Origin: an uncultured Thermoleophilia bacterium | GTDB taxonomy: Bacteria > Actinomycetota > Thermoleophilia > UBA2241 | DNA length: 6,242 bases | Direction: 5' to 3' | Assembly (NCBI GenBank): GCA_903921965.1 | Contig: CAIXSE010000474.1 | Location: forward strand, 1-6,242 | In this document: in pieces, positions 1 to 4,253 of the stretch | Layout of the letters: each line of letters begins with the position of its first letter | Position numbering within the stretch: the stretch's first letter is position 1 | Made by a program: the position numbers and the translations under genes | Notes under the pieces: generated by a model | What the model was told of the DNA's origin: nothing | What the model saw: the letters and a program-made list of their open reading frames with translations, nothing else | Database searches by the model: none

Positions 1-1
1 G

Positions 2-17
2 CCCGTCTCCTGACGGG
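2..17. terminator. Possible terminator stem-loop at left edge
   Basis: CCCGTC (2-7) pairs with GACGGG (12-17) around a TCCT loop. The stem could extend beyond the window. No T-run follows, so this would be a weak or atypical intrinsic terminator of an upstream gene that cannot be seen. Confidence 0.3.
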
Positions 18-37
18 GCCTCTGCACGTTCGTCGAC

Positions 38-59
38 CGGCGGGCGGCGGCGCCCGCCG
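38..59. repeat. GC-rich inverted repeat (8 bp stem)
   Basis: CGGCGGGC (38-45) is the reverse complement of GCCCGCCG (52-59), with loop GGCGGC. A stable hairpin is likely in RNA or single-stranded DNA. It may be a terminator for upstream transcription, but no T-run follows. Confidence 0.4.
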
Positions 60-74
60 CCGTTCCTCATACAG

Positions 75-92
75 GCGGGGCGTGATCCCCGC
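75..92. repeat. Inverted repeat (6 bp stem)
   Basis: GCGGGG (75-80) pairs perfectly with CCCCGC (87-92) around the 6-base loop CGTGAT. It is third in the row of four hairpins. In DNA of this composition a 6 bp stem can occur by chance. Confidence 0.3.
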
Positions 93-103
93 GAGGCACG
101 TCG

Positions 104-132
104 CCGGCGGCCGTCCCGCACGCGGCCGCCGG
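104..132. repeat. Perfect 10 bp inverted repeat upstream of the amidase
   Basis: CCGGCGGCCG (104-113) is the exact reverse complement of CGGCCGCCGG (123-132), with a 9-base loop. Its left arm plus three bases, CCGGCGGCCGTCC, recurs identically at 3050-3062 in another non-coding stretch that also forms a hairpin. It lies about 20 bases upstream of the candidate -10 box of the amidase gene, so it could influence transcription or end read-through from the left. Confidence 0.45.
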
Positions 133-153
133 GTGAGTGCCCGGGGGATTCCG

Positions 154-162
154 TGCTACTCT
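154..162 (+). promoter_or_regulatory. Weak extended -10 candidate for the amidase gene
   Basis: TGCTACTCT matches the TG-n-hexamer layout of an extended -10 box, although the hexamer TACTCT shares only three bases with TATAAT. No good -35 box lies about 17 bases upstream. If used, transcription would begin near 168-170 and leave a leader of about 20 bases before the ATG at 191. It would also rule out the upstream GTG at 137 as the start. Confidence 0.25.
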
Positions 163-190
163 GTCGAAGCTGGCCACTGCCGGAAACGCC

Positions 191-2671
191 ATGGCGAGAC
201 CTCCCTCTCACAAGCGCGCCACCCGTGCGGCGGCGATCTGCATCCTCACCCTTGTCGCGGCGCTGGCCGCGCTGTGGGGCGCGCCGCGCGTCAGCGACGC
301 CGTGGCCGCCTGGCTGCGCACGCCGCAGGTGAGGGCGGCCACGCTCTCCGTTCCCGGCGGGCTGGGTCTGCACGGCGTCTCTCACGCGCGCGCGACATCC
401 CTGAAGGGCGGAGGACGCGGGAACGCGGTCGCCGACGCGCGCGCGTCGGCGGTGTCGCTCGACGCCGGGCTGCGTTTCACGATGCTCGGCGTGACGTGCG
501 CGGTGCCGGGGCACGCCGACGGCGTGCTCGTCGACCTGCGCACGAGCCCGGACGGCGAGCACTGGAGCCGCTGGTACACGACGTCGCTGGACGTGCAGGC
601 CGACGCAGGGTCGCGGACGCCGCAGGCCTTCACCGAGCCCATGTGGACCGGCCCGGGCCGGTACGTCCAGGTCGCGGCGCGGCCCGCCGCAGGCAAGGAC
701 GCGCCGGCCACCCTGCGCGACGTCCGGCTGGTGGCCATCGACAGCACCGAGCACGCCGACGCCGGCGCCACCGTGCTCGGCGTGATCCGTCGCACGGCCG
801 CGACCATCGCCGGGTTCAGGCTCGTACCGCCGGCCGCCGCGATGACCGACAAGCCGGCGATCGTGACGCGCGAGGAGTGGGGCGCCGACGAGTCGTACCG
901 CACCGGCACGCCCGACTACGCGACGCCGCTCATGGCCTTCGTCCACCACACCGACAGCGGCAACGACTACGGGCGCGGTGACGCGGCCTCCATCGTGCGC
1001 GGCATCTACTACTACCACACGCGCGCGCTCCACTGGAGCGACGTGGGCTACAACTTCCTCATCGACCGCTACGGCACCATCTACGAAGGCCGCTCCGGCG
1101 GCATCACGAAGGGTGTCATCGGGGCTCAGGTGCTCGGCTTCAACACCGGGAGCATCGGCGTCTCCATCATGGGCACCTACATGAAGGTCGCGCCCACGAC
1201 GGCGTCGGTCAGGGCGCTGGAGTCGCTGCTCGCCTGGAAGCTCGACGTCCACCACGTCGATCCGCTCGGCTCCGCGACGCTCACGTGCGCCTACGGCGAG
1301 AAGTACTCGACGGGGGAGAGCGTCCGCTTCGACGCGATCTCCGGTCACCGCGACGCGAACTACACCGACTGCCCCGGCAACAGGCTGTACCCGTTGCTGC
1401 CCGCGGTCCGCGAAGCCGTGGCCGCCATGGGGCAGCCGAAGATCTACGATGTGCGGCTTGCCGGCGAGCCCTACCTGAGCCCCGACGGTGACGGCGTCCG
1501 CGACGGTGTGACGCTCGGCTGCCGGCTGTCCGAGCCGGCTGAGTGGAAGCTCGAGGTGCACGACTCGTCCGGGACGCTGGTGCGCAGCGTGAGCGGATCG
1601 GGCTCCGCCGTCGAATCCACCTGGTCGGGGCACGACGACGACGGCAGGGTCGTGCCCGACGGCGACTACACGATGAACGTCGAGGCTTCGAACGGCGACG
1701 GCGAGGCGCGGCCGGCGACGGTGCTGGTCCACGTCGACACCACGCCGCCGGAGCTCGAGGATGCCGCGGTCGCGCCCGCCACCTTCAGTCCGAACGGCGA
1801 CGGCTACGACGACGAGGCCACCGTGAGCTTCGAGCCGGGGGAGAGCGGCACGGCCCGGGTGACGGTGCTCGACGGCGCCGGCGAGGTCGTGCGCACCGTG
1901 CTCGGCTGGCGCAGCGTCGGGCCGGCACGCAAGGCGGTGACCTGGGACGGGCGCGTCAGCCAGGGCGGCACGCTCGTGGACGCGCCCGAGGGCAAGGCCG
2001 TCATCCTCGTTGAGATGCGCGACCTGGCCGGCAACGGCGACAGCGTGCGCCGGAGCGTGGCCGTCGACCGCACGCTCGGCTTCCCCACGGTGAAGCCCGC
2101 GGCGTTCTCGCCGAACGGCGACGGGGTCAAGGACTCGGCCGTGGTCGGGTTCACGCTCACGCGCCGTGCCGGCGTCAAGGTGCGCGTGCTCAAGGGTGAG
2201 GCGACGGCCGCGGTCGTCGACCTCGGGACGCTCCAGGCCGGCGCCGGGCAGGCGTCGTGGGGCGGGGAGGTGCCGGGAGGAGCGGCGCCCGCGAGCGGCG
2301 TGTACCGGGTCGAGGTCACGGCCGACGGCAGCCAGGGGATCAGCAGCGTGAGTGTGCCCGTGACCGTCGATCTCACCGCGCCGCGCCTCACGGTGCCCGC
2401 CGCGGCCTCCGTGAAGACGGGGAAGACCGTGACCCTCTCGTACACGGTGCGCGACGCGTTCAGTCCGACGGTCAAGGTCATGGCCGGCGTGACGGACGCC
2501 GCCGGCGTCCAGCTCGCCTCCCTGCCGCTGGGCTGGGTCAAGCAGGGCGCCGCCGCGACCTGCGCGTGGAGGGCGCCGGCGCCGGGCGCGTACACGCTGA
2601 CGTTCACGGCGGTGGACAGGGCCGGGAACCCGCAGAAGGCGCCCGGCGTGACCGTCCTCACCGTACGCTGA
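191..2671 (+). CDS. Secreted N-acetylmuramoyl-L-alanine amidase (PGRP/Amidase_2) with FlgD-type Ig-like domains
   Basis: Peptidoglycan hydrolase expected to cut the amide bond between MurNAc and L-Ala of the stem peptide outside the membrane. The ATG start gives 826 residues. It has a basic n-region (K8, R9, R12) and a hydrophobic run of about residues 13-31, so a signal peptide (possible cleavage after A37) or a membrane anchor. Residues ~50-215 form a beta-rich domain with a sequence like LRTSPDGEHWSRW, as in N-terminal parts of actinobacterial PGRP amidases. Residues ~224-410 are the PGRP domain: Zn ligands by family analogy are H252, H386 and C394, with Y287 and T392 at catalytic positions, so an active enzyme is likely. 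Three Ig-like repeats open with SP(D/N)GDG at 430, 533 and 640, a probable Ca-binding loop, and a last Ig-like segment closes the protein. There is no LPXTG or SLH signal. An in-frame GTG at 137 would add 18 residues and spoil the signal sequence. The SD (GGAAA, 6 bases or so upstream) is weak. The gene appears monocistronic. Confidence 0.92.
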   Translation: MARPPSHKRATRAAAICILTLVAALAALWGAPRVSDAVAAWLRTPQVRAATLSVPGGLGLHGVSHARATSLKGGGRGNAVADARASAVSLDAGLRFTMLGVTCAVPGHADGVLVDLRTSPDGEHWSRWYTTSLDVQADAGSRTPQAFTEPMWTGPGRYVQVAARPAAGKDAPATLRDVRLVAIDSTEHADAGATVLGVIRRTAATIAGFRLVPPAAAMTDKPAIVTREEWGADESYRTGTPDYATPLMAFVHHTDSGNDYGRGDAASIVRGIYYYHTRALHWSDVGYNFLIDRYGTIYEGRSGGITKGVIGAQVLGFNTGSIGVSIMGTYMKVAPTTASVRALESLLAWKLDVHHVDPLGSATLTCAYGEKYSTGESVRFDAISGHRDANYTDCPGNRLYPLLPAVREAVAAMGQPKIYDVRLAGEPYLSPDGDGVRDGVTLGCRLSEPAEWKLEVHDSSGTLVRSVSGSGSAVESTWSGHDDDGRVVPDGDYTMNVEASNGDGEARPATVLVHVDTTPPELEDAAVAPATFSPNGDGYDDEATVSFEPGESGTARVTVLDGAGEVVRTVLGWRSVGPARKAVTWDGRVSQGGTLVDAPEGKAVILVEMRDLAGNGDSVRRSVAVDRTLGFPTVKPAAFSPNGDGVKDSAVVGFTLTRRAGVKVRVLKGEATAAVVDLGTLQAGAGQASWGGEVPGGAAPASGVYRVEVTADGSQGISSVSVPVTVDLTAPRLTVPAAASVKTGKTVTLSYTVRDAFSPTVKVMAGVTDAAGVQLASLPLGWVKQGAAATCAWRAPAPGAYTLTFTAVDRAGNPQKAPGVTVLTVR

Positions 2672-2672
2672 A

Positions 2673-2700
2673 GCGCCGGCCGCGCGAGCGCGGCCGGCGC
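2673..2700. terminator. Strong stem-loop between convergent genes, likely bidirectional terminator
   Basis: GCGCCGGCCGCG and its reverse complement form a perfect 12 bp stem (2673-2684 with 2689-2700) around a 4-base CGAG loop. It begins two bases after the amidase stop codon and lies 15 bases beyond the stop of the opposing small gene, so it is placed to serve both. No T-run flanks it on either strand. It therefore departs from the textbook intrinsic terminator, as is common in high-GC genomes. Confidence 0.7.
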
Positions 2701-2715
2701 AGGCACCAGTGCTCG

Positions 2716-2859
2716 CTAGGACATCGGCTGCGCCGTGCGGTAGTGCCAGATGCCGCGTGCGACGAGCACGATCACGGCGACGAGGCCGACCACCACGGCG
2801 ATGCGGAAGATCGTGACGGCGGCGACGCCGAGCCACGCGAGAATGACCCACAGGCTCAT
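2716..2859 (-). CDS. Small membrane protein, 47 residues, unknown function
   Basis: I do not recognise a family. The peptide begins MSLWVILAWLGVAAVTIF, has an arginine at position 19, then a very Val/Ile-rich stretch at 20-34, and a short polar tail with R35, H39 and R41. It could be a single long membrane helix or a tight two-segment hairpin broken at R19. The ATG at 2859 is well supported by the purine-rich AAAGGGGG ending about four bases upstream. Reading open further upstream gives only Arg-rich sequence typical of spurious GC-rich frames, so the short form is preferred. It converges on the amidase and shares its terminator hairpin. Hydrophobic composition, a good RBS and tight fit to the terminator argue for a real gene. 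Confidence 0.6.
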   Translation of the reverse strand: MSLWVILAWLGVAAVTIFRIAVVVGLVAVIVLVARGIWHYRTAQPMS

Positions 2860-2879
2860 GACGCCCCCTTTCTTCTCCT

Positions 2880-2900
2880 GGAGCCGCTCCACTCGGCTCC
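2880..2900 (-). repeat. Inverted repeat in the leader of the small membrane gene
   Basis: GGAGCCG (2880-2886) pairs with CGGCTCC (2894-2900) around a 7-base spacer. On the minus strand it would fold in the 5' leader about 20 bases before the small gene's ATG, just ahead of the purine-rich RBS. A translational or stability role is possible but not shown. Confidence 0.35.
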
Positions 2901-2911
2901 CTGATGTAGTT

Positions 2912-2940
2912 ATGACCCCGCTTCGTCTATGCGAGCATAG
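2912..2940 (-). promoter_or_regulatory. Possible promoter/operator of the small membrane gene
   Basis: On the minus strand CATAAC lies in an AT-rich patch (2910-2915) and resembles a -10 hexamer at four of six positions. About 12 bases upstream is the perfect dyad CTATGC-TC-GCATAG (2927-2940), 14 bp long, where a -35 box would be expected. No recognisable TTGACA is present. A promoter whose -35 region is replaced by a regulator-binding dyad is one reading. The evidence is weak. Confidence 0.25.
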
Positions 2941-2970
2941 GGTGACGGGAGCAGAGGGGGGTGGGGCGCT

Positions 2971-2991
2971 CACCTGAGTCTTGCTCAGGTG
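2971..2991. repeat. Perfect 8 bp inverted repeat
   Basis: CACCTGAG (2971-2978) and CTCAGGTG (2984-2991) are exact reverse complements with a 5-base loop. It is less GC-rich than the other stems here, so less easily explained by composition. It lies about 150 bases beyond the end of the Cys-cluster gene and about 110 upstream of the small gene start (minus strand). It could be a late terminator or a protein-binding site. No T-run follows on either strand. Confidence 0.45.
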
Positions 2992-3049
2992 GGTGACGAG
3001 GCGGTGCGTGGCAGGGAGGACGGCCACCGGGACGCCAGCACGCAGGGTC

Positions 3050-3067
3050 CCGGCGGCCGTCCGCCGG
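3050..3067. repeat. Inverted repeat sharing 13 bases with the hairpin at 104-132
   Basis: CCGGCGG (3050-3056) pairs with CCGCCGG (3061-3067) around CCGT. The 13 bases CCGGCGGCCGTCC at 3050-3062 are identical to 104-116. Both copies sit in non-coding DNA and both form stems, but such G/C-only words can recur by chance. Confidence 0.3.
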
Positions 3068-3119
3068 CGCACCCGTCGCGAGGTCCGCCCGCTCCCTGGG
3101 GCGGGACGCTCGGCGAGTG

Positions 3120-3137
3120 CGCCGGCAGGGACCGGCG
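3120..3137 (-). terminator. Possible terminator stem-loop of the Cys-cluster gene
   Basis: CGCCGG (3120-3125) pairs with CCGGCG (3132-3137) around a 6-base loop. On the minus strand it begins three bases after the stop codon of the gene that ends at 3141. No T-run follows, so the call rests on position and symmetry. Confidence 0.4.
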
Positions 3138-3140
3138 AGG

Positions 3141-3932
3141 TCAGACGCCGGCGTGCTCGCGCCGCCAGCGGCAGTGGGGGATGGGGCAGGCGGCCATGCG
3201 CGCCGCGTCGCAGACCTCGCAGCGCGTGTCGGCGGTGCTGACCGGCAGGTCGAAGGCGTCGCCGGGCGCCTCCCCGAGGCGCAGGACGGCGTGGAGGGCG
3301 CGCGACACCGCCTTCATGTCGGCGAACGTGTCGGCCTTCTCCGGCAGGTCGATCAGCCCCATGCGCACGGCGCGCTTGCGTACCCGTCCGTCGGGGACGC
3401 AGGCGTAGCGGTCGAGCGCCTCGTCTTCCCAGAGGCTGTGGCGGCGCATCTCGCGCACGGCCCAGAAGGCGCGCGACTTGAGGGCGCCGCCGGAGGCGGC
3501 GTGCAGCACGTCGACGGCCACGTCGGGATCGGCCGGCTGCGGCAGGAGCCGGCTCCAGGTGTCGCGCGACTCGGCGAGGCGCACGAAGTCGATGACCTTG
3601 CCCTTGCTGTCGTTGCGAGACACCGGCGGGTCGAGCGCGTAGCGCTTGAGGTCGAACTCGTCGGCGAAGAGCGCGTCGACGACGCCCGCGGCCTCGAGCC
3701 GCCGCCAGTCGGCGTCGACGACGGCCTCCGGGGCGGGCTGGGCGGCGAGGGCCCCGTAGCAGAGGAGCTTGAAGAAGAGCCGTGCCTGGTCGGGCGGCTC
3801 GGCGGTGAAGCGCTGGCGTTCGTCGGTGTCGAGCACGTCTGCCGGCTGGCGTTCTGACGCGGCGAACGCCTGGCTGAGGAAGGCGACGTTCTCGCGGCGC
3901 TCGCGGTTGGTGAGCGTGGTCGATTCGTTCAC
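3141..3932 (-). CDS. Unrecognised 263-residue protein with C-terminal four-Cys cluster; possible HhH-GPD-like DNA glycosylase
   Basis: Function not recognised with confidence. The GTG start at 3932 is chosen because a good SD (GGGAG, five bases upstream) precedes it. Extending to the ATG at 4028 would add 32 low-complexity residues. The protein looks mostly helical, with no signal or membrane segment. Its C-terminus carries C238, C241, C249 and C254 (CX2CX7CX4C), suited to an Fe-S cluster or zinc. Residues 147-162 contain GALK and AFWAVREM, and 180-194 read PDGRVRKRAVRMGLI. These resemble, respectively, the catalytic-Lys hairpin (K152) and the Asp-containing (D181) segment of HhH-GPD glycosylases, where a C-terminal 4Fe-4S loop also occurs. 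The K-D gap (29) is longer than in endonuclease III but near that of archaeal AGOG enzymes. The Cys spacing differs from the standard CX6CX2CX5C. I infer a distant relative at best. The gene is divergent from the activase. Confidence 0.8.
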   Translation of the reverse strand: MNESTTLTNRERRENVAFLSQAFAASERQPADVLDTDERQRFTAEPPDQARLFFKLLCYGALAAQPAPEAVVDADWRRLEAAGVVDALFADEFDLKRYALDPPVSRNDSKGKVIDFVRLAESRDTWSRLLPQPADPDVAVDVLHAASGGALKSRAFWAVREMRRHSLWEDEALDRYACVPDGRVRKRAVRMGLIDLPEKADTFADMKAVSRALHAVLRLGEAPGDAFDLPVSTADTRCEVCDAARMAACPIPHCRWRREHAGV

Positions 3933-4081
3933 GGGTGCTCCCAGCGATCGAGGTGCGGTACAGAAGCGGCCGGCCGGCGCGCCGTGAGGGCAGGGTAAGG
4001 GTGCCGCGGGACGTGATGACAGGCTCACGATGCGGGGGGTGGGGTGACATCCCTCTCGTCATCCGGTGCACGATACGGTGT

Positions 4082-4104
4082 CCGGCGGCGCCCGTCGCCG
4101 CCGG
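4082..4104. repeat. Perfect 9 bp inverted repeat in the divergent region
   Basis: CCGGCGGCG (4082-4090) pairs with CGCCGCCGG (4096-4104) around CCCGT. It stands about 25 bases left of the dyad and -35 box of the activase gene. It may insulate the two divergent promoters or stop antisense transcription, or may merely reflect base composition. Confidence 0.4.
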
Positions 4105-4128
4105 GATCGCACTCGCGGCGCGGCGCGA

Positions 4129-4147
4129 CTGATTGACCGGAAATCAG
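4129..4147. promoter_or_regulatory. Candidate operator: CTGATT-N7-AATCAG dyad over the -35 box
   Basis: The two 6-base arms at 4129-4134 and 4142-4147 are exact reverse complements, giving a 19 bp dyad of a size bound by many dimeric regulators. It overlaps TTGACC (4133-4138), the likely -35 element, so a bound protein would be expected to repress. It vaguely recalls an FNR/CRP-type TTGA...TCA site, but the spacing does not match FNR (TTGAT-N4-ATCAA), so no regulator is named. Confidence 0.45.
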
Positions 4148-4159
4148 GAGTGTTATAGT
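4133..4159 (+). promoter_or_regulatory. Promoter of the activase gene: TTGACC and extended -10 TGTTATAGT
   Basis: TTGACC at 4133-4138 matches the -35 consensus at five of six positions. TATAGT at 4154-4159 matches the -10 box at five of six and is preceded by TG at 4151-4152, giving an extended -10. The spacer is 15 bases, shorter than the usual 17; the extended -10 could compensate. This AT-rich patch stands out from its GC-rich surroundings. Predicted transcription start is near 4165-4168, leaving a leader of about 88 bases. Confidence 0.65.
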
Positions 4160-4216
4160 CTGCTTATGCCAGCTTGCCGGGGGCCGTTCGTGACGGTAGG
4201 CTTCGTGGTCGGCGAG

Positions 4217-4237
4217 GCGGGCTCCGCCCGCAGGAGG
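4217..4237 (+). promoter_or_regulatory. Hairpin abutting a far-placed Shine-Dalgarno
   Basis: GCGGGC (4217-4222) pairs with GCCCGC (4226-4231) around TCC, and AGGAGG (4232-4237) follows with no gap. The SD is close to perfect but ends 16 bases before the ATG at 4254, longer than the usual 5-10. No in-frame ATG, GTG or TTG lies nearer to it. The arrangement suggests structure-dependent initiation, or a start set partly by other features. Confidence 0.5.
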
Positions 4238-4253
4238 TACACCGCGTTCACCC

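Larger units (their letters stand above)
1..190. other. Non-coding upstream region rich in hairpins
   Basis: I see no credible gene here. Frames open across it are Arg/Gly/Pro-rich readings of GC-rich DNA. It holds four consecutive inverted repeats (2-17, 38-59, 75-92, 104-132) and then a more AT-containing stretch just before the amidase start. The first repeat or two may be terminators of a gene lying left of the window. The last stretch probably carries the amidase promoter. Confidence 0.6.
2860..3140. other. Non-coding stretch between two minus-strand genes
   Basis: I see no convincing gene in these 281 bases. Frames through it are Arg/Ala-rich and lack ribosome binding sites. On the minus strand it is the region downstream of the Cys-cluster gene and upstream of the small membrane gene, so it should hold a terminator and a promoter. 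It contains inverted repeats at 2880-2900, 2927-2940, 2971-2991, 3050-3067 and 3120-3137. The part at 2900-2940 is notably more AT-rich than the surroundings. Confidence 0.5.
3933..4253. other. Divergent intergenic region
   Basis: These 321 bases separate the minus-strand Cys-cluster gene from the plus-strand activase gene. I see no credible gene. The half next to the Cys-cluster gene holds a GC-palindromic run at 3968-3984 and no clear promoter. The middle has a 9 bp hairpin (4082-4104). The right part has the activase control elements described separately. The promoter of the minus-strand gene must lie here but was not identified. Confidence 0.5.

Noticed and set aside
137..190. Upstream GTG start for the amidase
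   Set aside because: It would place 18 extra residues before a good signal sequence, lacks a clear SD and overlaps the -10 candidate.
382..909. 175-residue minus-strand frame over the amidase N-terminal domain
   Set aside because: Antisense shadow of a well-supported gene, no recognisable features.
1804..2706. 300-residue open frame on the minus strand opposite the amidase Ig domains
   Set aside because: Thr/Pro/Ser-rich product without motifs, no ribosome binding site evident, and it runs through the terminator hairpin. The plus-strand frame has clear domain structure.
3117..3857. 246-residue plus-strand frame across the Cys-cluster gene
   Set aside because: Val/Gly/Glu/His-rich shadow. 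The minus-strand frame has better composition, a clear SD and an ordered Cys motif.
3968..3984. GC-palindromic run containing overlapping FseI- and AscI-type 8-mers
   Set aside because: Short G/C-only palindromes are expected at this composition, and nothing around suggests a junction or recombination site.
2860..4071. Long Arg-rich minus-strand extension upstream of the small membrane protein, giving up to 451 residues
   Set aside because: The extension is an Arg/Ala/Pro low-complexity reading that overlaps the 263-residue gene in another frame. A good RBS sits directly before the ATG at 2859.
4133..4146. FNR-type binding site
   Set aside because: The half-sites TTGA and ATCA are five bases apart with flanks that do not fit TTGAT-N4-ATCAA; the CTGATT-N7-AATCAG dyad fits better.
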